A stretch of DNA of 64,000 nt from Rhizobium oryzihabitans (GTDB lineage: Bacteria > Pseudomonadota > Alphaproteobacteria > Rhizobiales > Rhizobiaceae): NCBI RefSeq assembly GCF_010669145.1, contig NZ_CP048632.1:2490001-2554000 (forward strand), written 5' to 3'. This document shows positions 57,658 through 64,000 of this stretch, piece by piece (within the stretch, counting starts at the first letter, position 1; the number at the start of each line of letters is the position of its first letter). The translations under genes were made by a program, and so were the position numbers. The notes beneath the pieces are model-generated. The model saw only the letters and a program-made list of their open reading frames with translations. It was not told where the DNA came from and ran no database searches.

Positions 57658-57900
57658 ATGTCCGTGAAGCCCATTTTTGTTCAGCTTCAATGCGAGCCCG
57701 GCAAGACCTACGATGTCGCCGATGCCATCTATAAAACGGAGCTGGTTTCCGAGCTCTATTCCACCAGCGGCGAATATGATCTGTTGCTGAAAATCTATCT
57801 TCCGCAGGAAGAGGATATCGGCAAGTTCATCAACCAGAACATCGTCAATATTCCGGGGATCGTCCGTTCGCTGACGACGCTGACCTTTACCGCGTTCTGA
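57658..57900 (+). CDS. Stand-alone Lrp/AsnC ligand-binding domain protein
   Basis: An 80-residue protein corresponding only to the RAM (AsnC_trans_reg) effector domain of Lrp proteins, without helix-turn-helix. PIFVQLQCEPGKTYDVADAIYKTELVSELYSTSGEYDLLLKIYL and NIPGIVRSLTTLTF follow the family pattern, including the G-x-x-D-LLL strand. Such proteins form dimers and octamers and bind amino acids; some modulate full-length Lrp. The ATG at 57658 is preceded by CGGGAG. Near the flavoprotein/LysR pair, but a link is only suggested. Confidence 0.85.
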   Translation: MSVKPIFVQLQCEPGKTYDVADAIYKTELVSELYSTSGEYDLLLKIYLPQEEDIGKFINQNIVNIPGIVRSLTTLTFTAF

Positions 57901-58271
57901 CGCGTATTACGAAATCTTAGGTTCGGTTCTCATTCCTGGGCTTGTCACAGATATCCAGCGACGCGCGTCTGCGTGGCGGAAGAGACTTTTCAGCCCGAGG
58001 ACCTGGGCTGGTTAGATTCCCTTTGACGAACACAAATGAGAGGAGGCGGGAGCTTCAGGAGCGCGCCTAGCGTTTGGCACTCTAATTCGGTTTTGGAAAA
58101 GCTATTTCAACTCAGCGCAGGGCGTATTGATACACCCTGAGTGGTCTATGGCAGACCAGCGTACGAATTGTCAGGCAAGATAAAAGCGCGCCATCGACCC
58201 GATGTTCGGGATCCGATATGTGGCGCGCTTTGGTGTTGACAGGTCTGTGAGCGGGTGAGGGGTTTCCCGCA
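57901..58271. other. Intergenic region after the Lrp-domain gene
   Basis: No coding signal is convincing in these 371 bp. The only notable structure is the 11-bp inverted repeat at 58183-58231 described separately. Confidence 0.5.
58183..58231 (-). terminator. Long-loop hairpin downstream of the 63-residue gene
   Basis: AAAGCGCGCCA (58183-58193) pairs with TGGCGCGCTTT (58221-58231), a perfect 11-bp stem. Read on the minus strand it ends in CTTTTAT, so it could terminate the small gene at 58272-58463; the 27-base loop and short T-run make this uncertain. Confidence 0.45.
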
Positions 58272-58463
58272 TCAGGCGACCGCGGCCAGGTTCCGGTTGC
58301 GTACGAGATCGCGGATCGCAATCCGTACGTCGTCGGCGCTGTCGAACTTCTGTTCGTCCAGGTCGTGAACGTGGAACTTCACCGCGATGAACTTCAACCG
58401 GTCATTGTCCGGTATGACGATGCCGACGGGTTCGCCAGCGAATTCAATAACTTGCTTTTGCAT
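58272..58463 (-). CDS. Small conserved-type hypothetical protein
   Basis: A 63-residue acidic protein, MQKQVIEFAGEPVGIVIPDNDRLKFIAVKFHVHDLDEQ in its first part, followed by a helix-forming SADDVRIAIRDLVRNRNL. It has the look of a family of small rhizobial proteins with an EFxGExVGIVxP start and FIAVKFHVxDLD core, known to me only as hypothetical. ATG at 58463 chosen because GGAGTATACC precedes it; ten further upstream codons are possible. No function can be stated. Confidence 0.65.
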   Translation of the reverse strand: MQKQVIEFAGEPVGIVIPDNDRLKFIAVKFHVHDLDEQKFDSADDVRIAIRDLVRNRNLAAVA

Positions 58464-58536
58464 AGGTATACTCCCGCTGTGGCTCATTAACACAGCATGT
58501 TGTCGAACTGATTTTCAGGAAATTGAGACCGTCAGG

Positions 58537-58629
58537 TCACATTCGACAGCAGCGGGAACACGTGGATTTAAATCCAGCATTCCAGGACTCAAGACCAAGG
58601 ATTGCGTTGATGTTGATATGTTTTGACAT
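58537..58629 (-). CDS. Possible very small protein of 30 residues
   Basis: An ATG at 58629 with GGGAGTGTGTC just upstream opens 30 codons (MSKHININAILG at the start, TCSRCCRM at the end), on the same strand and 73 bp upstream of the 63-residue gene. The good ribosome-binding site and cysteine-rich end are suggestive, but the length is so short that a chance frame is entirely possible. Confidence 0.25.
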   Translation of the reverse strand: MSKHININAILGLESWNAGFKSTCSRCCRM

Positions 58630-58807
58630 GACACACTCCCTGTATTGGCGTTGGCCCGGAATCAGGAGACTCGTTCTCCAGTTCCACACTGATAATCCAG
58701 ACCACCACTAAAATCAATGCTGATTGTTATAGGTAGAATATTTTTCTTTATGATGACAGGAGAGGGGCGGAAATGTGAAATTTTTGTTTTCGCTCGAGGC
58801 CGCCGTG

Positions 58808-58832
58808 AAAAGCCCGGTGCGGCGGGCTTTTT
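58808..58832 (-). terminator. Intrinsic terminator of the epmAB operon
   Basis: AAAAGCCCG (58808-58816) and CGGGCTTTTT (58823-58832) make a compact hairpin. It lies ten bases past the epmB stop; read leftwards the stem ends in CGGGCTTTT, an intrinsic-terminator shape. It could act in both directions. Confidence 0.75.
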
Positions 58833-58841
58833 ATGCTTTTT

Positions 58842-59906
58842 TTAATTGTCGCCGGATGACGACGGTGGGTAAATATGATCGTTTCCGTTGAAGTCCGAGA
58901 CGGAGTAACAGCCATCGCGGGTTTTTTCGGCCGCATTTCGGCCGATAGTGGCCTTGCCGTGGCCGCCCGGGATGTCGAGAACATAGGTTGGCTGGCAAAG
59001 ACCGGAGACATGTCCGCGCAGGGCGGAAACGATTCGCTGACCCTCCTCGATCGTCAGCCGGAAATGGCTGGTTCCGGGCGCAAGATCGGGATGGTGCAGG
59101 TAATAGGGTTTGATCCGGGTTTCGACAAAGGCACGCATCAGCTCGGCCAGAACTGCCGGATCATCATTAATGCCCTTCAGGAGCACGGTCTGGCTGACCA
59201 TCGCGATGCCGGCATCGATCAACCGGGCGCAGGCGCTTCGGGCTTCTAGCCCAAGTTCACGTGCGTGATTGGCGTGGAGGGCGACATAGGTGGTCTTGCC
59301 GCTGGCCTTCAGCGCCTCGATCAACGGCCCGTCGATACGATCGGGATCGACGACTGGCACGCGGGTATGGAAGCGGACGATCTTGACGTGCTGTATGTCT
59401 TTCACCCGTTTCATCAGATCGGACAGGCGTCGCGGGGAGAGGACGAGCGGATCGCCGCCCGTGAGGATGACCTCCCAGATGGCAGGGTTGGCTTTTATAT
59501 AGTCGAATGCGGCGTCCAGCTCTTCCGGGCTCATCATGCCGTTGCCCTGTGGCCCGACCATTTCGCGACGGAAACAGAAACGGCAATAGACCGGGCAGAC
59601 ATGAACCGCCTTCAATAGAACCCGGTCCGGATAACGGTGAACAATGCCATGCACCGGGCTGTGGGCGTCATCGCCGATCGGATCGTCCCGCTCTTCGGGG
59701 AGATGGACCAGTTCCGCCGTATCCGGCACGAATTGCAGGGCGATGGGGTCTTGCGGATCCCGGCTGTCCACCAGTCCGGCCATTGTTGGCGTGATTGCGA
59801 GCGCGTAACGCTGCGTGACAGCACGAAGGCTCTCGAGCGCCTCGGCCTCGATCAGCCCCGCCTCGAGAAGTGCTTCAGGTGTCTTGATGGTTTCAGGTCT
59901 TGTCAT
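58842..59906 (-). CDS. epmB: EF-P lysine 2,3-aminomutase EpmB
   Basis: A 354-residue radical SAM, PLP-dependent enzyme that isomerises lysine to beta-lysine for transfer to elongation factor P. The cluster motif is Cys104-x3-Cys108-x2-Cys111 (CPVYCRFC), followed by ILTGGDPLVL and HTRVPVVDPDRI; KTTYVALHANHARE and PYYLHHPDLAPGTSHF are typical, and the short C-terminus separates it from catabolic KamA. The start ATG overlaps the epmA stop (ATGA). With epmA and efp within 3 kb, the assignment is firm. Confidence 0.93.
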   Translation of the reverse strand: MTRPETIKTPEALLEAGLIEAEALESLRAVTQRYALAITPTMAGLVDSRDPQDPIALQFVPDTAELVHLPEERDDPIGDDAHSPVHGIVHRYPDRVLLKAVHVCPVYCRFCFRREMVGPQGNGMMSPEELDAAFDYIKANPAIWEVILTGGDPLVLSPRRLSDLMKRVKDIQHVKIVRFHTRVPVVDPDRIDGPLIEALKASGKTTYVALHANHARELGLEARSACARLIDAGIAMVSQTVLLKGINDDPAVLAELMRAFVETRIKPYYLHHPDLAPGTSHFRLTIEEGQRIVSALRGHVSGLCQPTYVLDIPGGHGKATIGRNAAEKTRDGCYSVSDFNGNDHIYPPSSSGDN

Positions 59907-60966
59907 CGACCATATTCCGCGACAGGTGCCCACATGACCAGATCGATGCGCGGTGCTCCGGTTGCCAGCATGACCAGCCGGTCGAAGCCGAGTGCTATGC
60001 CGCTTGCAGGCGGCATGATCGCCAGTGCTGCGAGAAAATCCTCGTCCAGCGGATATGTCTCGCCGTAAACCCGCTGCTTCTCGGCCATTTCCATTTCGAA
60101 ACGCCGCCTCTGTTCGGCGGCGTCGGTCAATTCGCCAAAGGCATTGGCAAGTTCCACGCCGCAGGCATAAAGCTCGAAACGTTCCGCCACCCGCGCATCA
60201 TCAGGTGATTTGCGGGCAAGGGCCGCTTCGCTGGTCGGATATTCGTCAAGAATGGTGGCTCTGCCGAAGCCCAGCTCCGGCTCCACGCGCTCGACAATCA
60301 CGCGGCTGAACATATCCGCCCAGGTGTCGTCATCGGCGACGCGGATGCCTGTATTGGTGAGGCTTGCGGCGAGGTGCCGCTCGTCTGTTTCGCCGTTTCG
60401 GCCGATGGTGGCCAGAAGGTCAATTCCCGCATAACGCTCGAAGGCTTCGGCAACGCTCAGGCGTTCCGGCTCCAGGAACGGATCGACACTGCGGCCACGA
60501 TAGGTAAAGTTCTTCGTCCCGGCGGTCTCAGCGGCCAGTGCCAGAAGGTTGGCGCTGTCCTTCATCAGGGTCTCGTAGGTCTCACCGACCCGATACCATT
60601 CCAGCATGGTGAATTCCGGATGGTGCAGGGGCCTCTTTCCCTGTTTCTATAAACATGGGCGAAACAGAGGATGCGTTCTTCACCGGCCGCGAGCAGCTTC
60701 TTGCAGGCAAATTCGGGCGAGGTGTGGAGATAGAGCGCGGCGGCCTCGCCGCCGGGTGTCAGACCTTGCGTGGCGAAGGCGTGCAGATGCGCCTCGTTGC
60801 CGGGGGAAATCTGCAGCGTGGCGGTGTCGACCTCGAGAAAATCGGCGTGGGCGAAATAGCTGCGAAAAGCCGACTGGATCGCATTGCGTCCTAGCAGGAA
60901 AGCGCGGCGGTCGGCGTGGACATCGGGTGTCCACCATGGCGACATTGTCTCGTTGCTCGAGCCCAT
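59903..60966 (-). pseudogene. epmA: EF-P--(R)-beta-lysine ligase EpmA, frameshifted as read
   Basis: A lysyl-tRNA-synthetase-like class II core without anticodon domain that attaches beta-lysine to EF-P. The N-terminal part has LLGRNAIQSAFRSYFAHADFLEVDTATLQ and YLHTSPEFACKKLLAAGEERILCFAHVYRNRE; the C-terminal part has FTMLEWYRVGETYE and GIALGFDRLVML (motif 3). The frame breaks right after RNRERGP at the GGGG (plus strand) 60628-60631; one extra base gives ERGPLHHPEFTMLEW and 354 residues. Start ATG at 60966 (MGSSNET) is likely; 60945 is an alternative. Efp in the same locus argues that the gene is functional in the organism. Confidence 0.88.
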
Positions 60967-61079
60967 CTCTCTTTTCTTTTCCGTCTCACCTGCGGGCCTT
61001 GCTGCGGATAAACGGCCCGCAAAACGCCTGATCGCATCATTTAAAGCAATTCCGGGCGGAAAACCGCTAGGCACTCTTC

Positions 61080-61111
61080 CGCGAATTGCTGTAGAAGGCT
61101 GGCAATTCGCG
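61080..61111. repeat. 10-bp inverted repeat between epmA and efp
   Basis: CGCGAATTGC at 61080-61089 is inverted as GCAATTCGCG at 61102-61111 with a 12-base spacer. It lies about 107 bp upstream of efp and about 115 bp upstream of epmA. It could be an operator or a leader hairpin; there is no T-run. Confidence 0.45.
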
Positions 61112-61217
61112 CGGATTTAAGGTAGTTGCGCCCCAGAAAAAAGACAAAACGTCTGCCGGGGCCGGTGCTGCCGCGCAGTCCTTTACGACGCATTTCATCG
61201 AGTTACAAGGAAGTCAT

Positions 61218-61787
61218 ATGGTCAAGGTTATCGCCTCATCCGTCCGCAAGGGCAATGTTCTCGACGTGGACGGCAAGCTTTACGTCGTTCTTACCGCGCA
61301 GAACTTTCACCCAGGCAAGGGCACGCCGGTTACGCAGGTTGACATGCGCCGCATCGTTGACGGCGTCAAGGTCTCCGAACGTTGGCGCACCACCGAGCAG
61401 GTCGAGCGCGCTTTCGTCGAAGACCTGAACTTCCAGTTCCTTTATGAAGATGGCGAAGGCTTCCACTTCATGAACCCGGAAAACTACGATCAGGTCGTTG
61501 TCGACGTCGATACGATGGGCGACCAGAAGGCCTATCTTCAGGAAGGCATGACCTGCGTTCTTTCGATTCATGAAGGCAACCCGCTGGCCGTCGAACTGCC
61601 GCGCCACGTGACGCTGGAAATCATGGAAACGGAACCGGTTGTGAAGGGCCAGACGGCTTCTTCTTCCTACAAGCCGGCAATCCTTTCCAACGGCATCCGC
61701 ACCATGGTTCCGCCGCATATTGATGCCGGCATCCGCGTGGTCATCGCGACGGAAGACAATTCCTACGTTGAGCGCGCCAAGAGCTGA
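61218..61787 (+). CDS. efp: Elongation factor P
   Basis: A 189-residue translation factor that relieves ribosome stalling at polyproline. The loop HPGKGTP near residue 34 carries the lysine (Lys34) that EpmA and EpmB modify; the rest shows all three beta domains through [39 protein letters not shown] ribosome-binding region precedes the ATG. It is divergent from epmAB and followed by a strong terminator. Confidence 0.97.
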   Translation: MVKVIASSVRKGNVLDVDGKLYVVLTAQNFHPGKGTPVTQVDMRRIVDGVKVSERWRTTEQVERAFVEDLNFQFLYEDGEGFHFMNPENYDQVVVDVDTMGDQKAYLQEGMTCVLSIHEGNPLAVELPRHVTLEIMETEPVVKGQTASSSYKPAILSNGIRTMVPPHIDAGIRVVIATEDNSYVERAKS

Positions 61788-61806
61788 GCCTGATGGCTGG
61801 TTAAAC

Positions 61807-61837
61807 AAAAAGCACCGGGTGACCGGTGCTTTTTTTG
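61807..61837 (+). terminator. Intrinsic terminator of efp
   Basis: AAAAAGCACCGG (61807-61818) pairs with CCGGTGCTTTTT (61823-61834) around a four-base loop and ends in seven Ts. It lies 20 bp after the efp stop. Confidence 0.9.
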
Positions 61838-61850
61838 TGCCCTAAACAGC

Positions 61851-61882
61851 AAAAAGCCCGCGTCGAAAGACGCGGGCTTTTT
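61851..61882. terminator. Bidirectional terminator between efp and the efflux genes
   Basis: AAAAAGCCCGCGT (61851-61863) and ACGCGGGCTTTTT (61870-61882) form a perfect 13-bp stem with A and T tails, working for leftward transcripts of the outer-membrane factor gene and as a second stop for efp. Confidence 0.88.
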
Positions 61883-61903
61883 GTTTGCCTTTTTGGGCCG
61901 TTC

Positions 61904-63346
61904 TTACATGCCCTTCGCGGCGGCCACGGTCGGGCCGGCCGACTTCTTCGGGGCTGGCTGTCCAACGGCATAACCGCCACCGAGAGCCACGTTGAGCGAG
62001 ACATAGTCCTGCGCGGTCGTCTGGATCGCCGTGGCAAGGTTTGCCTGCGCATCCGAGACCGAGCGCTGGGCATCCAGAACGTCGAGCAGAGACGATGCAC
62101 CATCACGATAGCTGGCGGTCGAGAGCTGCAGTGCTTCCTGGTAGGAGGCGACGGTCTTTCTCAAAGCGTCGACGGTACGCTGGTCGCGATTGATGGCGGC
62201 CAGGGCGTTTTCGACTTCTTCCACCGCGTTGAGAACGGTCGCCTTCCAGACGAGATATTGCTCGCGTGCCTGTGAGTTCGCGATGTCGACATTGGCGCGG
62301 AGTCTGCCACCGTCGAGGATCGGGAGAGTGAGGCTCGGACCGAAGGACCAGCTATTGGCCGTTCCCCTGCCGCCGCCACTCAGGAAATTGTAGCTCGGGG
62401 TGATCGCGCCACCAAGCTCGATGCTTGGATAAAGCTGCGCCTCGGTTACACCGATCGTGGCGACCGCGGCGGCGAGATTGCGTTCAGCGACGCGGATGTC
62501 CGGACGGTTGCGGATCAGGTCGGCCGGGATGCCGGTGCGGGGAACTGCGCGCGCAACAGGCTGGCGTGCGCCCTTCTGCAGCTCGGCGATGAGCGACGAG
62601 GCCGGCATGCCGAGCAGGGTCGCGATGCGGTGGGCTGCCTTGCGGAAGCTGGTTTCGAGGCCGGGTATCTGCGACAGCGTGGAATTGACCAGACCTTCGG
62701 ACTGGACGACATCGAGACGCGAGGCCGCACCCGCTTCGAGCTGGAGCTTTGTCAGATCGAGCGTTTCGCGGCGTGAACCCAGGTTCTGGCGGGCAATCGC
62801 CAGGCGCTCCTGATAATAGCGCACGTCGATATAGGCCGCGGCGACGGACGAAATCAGCGTCAGGCGCTGAACGTCGACGGTGGAGTAAGCGGCATCAAGC
62901 GACGCATTGGCGCTTTCCGTTGCCCGGCGATAGCGACCGAAGAGGTCGAGGAACCAGGAAACGCTGAGGCTGCCTGAGGACACGTTGGTGACGGGAACGT
63001 CACGGTAGCTGCCCTTGGTCTCGCTGGTCGTGTGGCTGCCGCTGCTCGTCAGGCTCGGCAGGCCGCCGGCGCCGTCCACGATCACCTGGGCCTGTGCCTG
63101 ATTGATGCGCTCGATCGCCTGCATCACGGTGAGGTTCTGCGCAAGGCCAGTGGACACGTAACCGTTCAGGCGGTTGTCGTTGAAGGCCGTCCACCATGCA
63201 ACGCTGCTGATGTCGCCAATACTGGTTTTTCCGGCTTCCGCAAACTTTCCCGGCAATTGGATTTCCGGCGTCTTGTGGTCGGGTCCAACAACACAGCCTG
63301 AAAGCAGCAGCATTGTCAGGGGAAGGGTAGCGCGAATAGACAGCAT
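61904..63346 (-). CDS. Outer-membrane efflux lipoprotein, NodT/OprM family
   Basis: A 480-residue TolC-type outer-membrane channel subunit. The signal peptide MLSIRATLPLTMLLLSGC ends in a lipobox so that the cysteine becomes lipidated; VVGPDHKTPEIQLPGKF follows as in OprM-like proteins. Two OEP repeats are visible, the second with ALAAINRDQRTVDALRKTVASYQEALQLSTASYRDGASSLLDVLDAQRS. The ATG at 63346 is chosen since the open frame upstream lies in the pump gene region. It forms the exit duct for the RND pump encoded just upstream on the same strand. Confidence 0.92.
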   Translation of the reverse strand: MLSIRATLPLTMLLLSGCVVGPDHKTPEIQLPGKFAEAGKTSIGDISSVAWWTAFNDNRLNGYVSTGLAQNLTVMQAIERINQAQAQVIVDGAGGLPSLTSSGSHTTSETKGSYRDVPVTNVSSGSLSVSWFLDLFGRYRRATESANASLDAAYSTVDVQRLTLISSVAAAYIDVRYYQERLAIARQNLGSRRETLDLTKLQLEAGAASRLDVVQSEGLVNSTLSQIPGLETSFRKAAHRIATLLGMPASSLIAELQKGARQPVARAVPRTGIPADLIRNRPDIRVAERNLAAAVATIGVTEAQLYPSIELGGAITPSYNFLSGGGRGTANSWSFGPSLTLPILDGGRLRANVDIANSQAREQYLVWKATVLNAVEEVENALAAINRDQRTVDALRKTVASYQEALQLSTASYRDGASSLLDVLDAQRSVSDAQANLATAIQTTAQDYVSLNVALGGGYAVGQPAPKKSAGPTVAAAKGM

Positions 63347-63495
63347 ATAGTTTTCCCAATTCTCTGGTTGGCTTACCGAGCGCGGCTTACTGACAAATGG
63401 GCTGCGCGATCGATATGCCGTAGAAACGTGCATTTGCCAAATCGGCAACATTTCTAGCAGCGTATTAACGGTTGGCACAGCCCATTTTTGTTTTG

Positions 63496-64000
63496 TTAAC
63501 GCCTTGAAAGGCGACGAATGATGACGAAAAAGGATGGAACGAAGAAAATTCCGAGGAGTGTTGCAGAAAGCATACCACCCAGCACCCCGATACCGATTGC
63601 ATTTTGCGCGGCTGAACCCGCTCCGGTTGCGATCGCGAGAGGTACAACACCCAGGATGAAGGCGAGCGATGTCATGATGATCGGGCGCAGACGCAGCTTC
63701 GCCGCCTCCAGTGTCGCTTCCAAAAGACTCAAGCCGTGCTCCTGCCGTTCCTTGGCGAATTCGACGATCAGGATCGCGTTTTTCGCGGCAAGGCCGATGG
63801 TCGTCAGCAGGCCCACCTTGAAGTAGACGTCGTTCGTCTGGCCGAAGAAATGGGCCGCGGTCAGGGCGCCGAGAACGCCGACCGGCACGGCCATGATGAC
63901 CGAGAACGGGATCGACCAGCTTTCGTAAAGCGCTGCAAGGCAAAGGAACACGATCAGAACCGACAGCGCATAAAGCATCGGAGCCTGCGAGCCGGAAAGG
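63496..64000 (-). CDS. C-terminal end of an RND-family multidrug efflux pump (AcrB/MexB-like)
   Basis: The gene continues beyond the right edge; 167 residues are visible. [68 protein letters not shown] and [25 protein letters not shown] are the last membrane segments and conserved loops of hydrophobe-amphiphile efflux RND proteins. It should export drugs or lipophilic compounds using proton flow, together with a membrane-fusion protein expected off the right edge and the outer-membrane factor downstream. A 149-bp gap separates the two. Confidence 0.93.
   Translation of the reverse strand, partial: LSGSQAPMLYALSVLIVFLCLAALYESWSIPFSVIMAVPVGVLGALTAAHFFGQTNDVYFKVGLLTTIGLAAKNAILIVEFAKERQEHGLSLLEATLEAAKLRLRPIIMTSLAFILGVVPLAIATGAGSAAQNAIGIGVLGGMLSATLLGIFFVPSFFVIIRRLSRR

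Larger units (their letters stand above)
58464..58841. other. AT-rich region upstream of the small gene and downstream of epmB
   Basis: Apart from the possible 30-codon frame at 58537-58629 and the terminator at 58808-58832, these 378 bp show no gene. The part 58690-58790 is notably AT-rich and may hold the promoter for the leftward small gene(s). Confidence 0.45.

Overview
The window is about 64 kb of GC-rich, densely coding DNA without rRNA, tRNA, CRISPR, prophage or insertion sequence that I could recognise. The gene families point to an alphaproteobacterium of the Rhizobiaceae, most likely Agrobacterium or a close relative: a CyaC-type redox adenylate cyclase, a seryl-tRNA-synthetase-like amino acid:carrier-protein ligase, a NodT-family outer-membrane factor, and start/stop-overlapping operons. 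This is judged from protein resemblance only.

Layout. 0-10 kb: an amino-sugar catabolic operon on the minus strand (gntR, SIS-domain deaminase-type gene, nagA, ROK kinase), divergent from a plus-strand Gfo/Idh dehydrogenase and a carbohydrate ABC importer. 10-18 kb: an NTF2-like gene, an RpiR regulator, a dehydrogenase, a GH20 hexosaminidase, an M81 (MlrC) protein, an MFS carrier and CutC. With the first block this suggests uptake of amino-sugar oligomers or glycosides, hydrolysis, phosphorylation, deacetylation and deamination. 18-33 kb: three glycosyltransferases, a Yej/Opp-like peptide importer, then a GT32 transferase, a polysaccharide-deacetylase-like protein, a GT4 transferase, a UDP-sugar 6-dehydrogenase and a methyltransferase; this looks like a surface-glycan locus.

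32.7-39 kb: a possible cyclic-nucleotide module: CyaC (six-helix histidine-rich anchor, 2Fe-2S domain, class III cyclase), a metallo-beta-lactamase-fold hydrolase, a stand-alone cyclic-nucleotide-binding protein and a 905-residue ABC protein whose ATPase motifs are all lost and whose post-Q-loop motif occurs three times. 39-47 kb: a five-gene operon (carrier protein, acyl-CoA-dehydrogenase-like flavoprotein, amino acid:carrier-protein ligase, DUF1839, GH2 glycosidase) converging on a double alpha/beta-hydrolase gene. These two regions are the most original part of the window.

47-51 kb: TPP riboswitch and thiC-thiO-thiS-thiG. 51-55 kb: a P1-family peptidase, a ModE-like HTH protein and modABC. 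55-58.5 kb: a FAD amine/amino-acid oxidoreductase, a divergent LysR regulator, a stand-alone Lrp ligand-binding domain and small orphan genes. 58.8-61.8 kb: epmB, epmA and efp, the elongation factor P and its lysylation enzymes. 61.9-64 kb: an outer-membrane efflux factor and the end of an RND pump.

Six genes (gntR, the SIS gene, nagA, the fused peptide ABC ATPase, the double hydrolase, epmA) carry a single one-base frameshift, each at or beside a run of 4-5 G or C and each repaired by adding one base. The uniform pattern suggests homopolymer undercalling in the sequence more than real gene decay, but it cannot be settled from the sequence alone.
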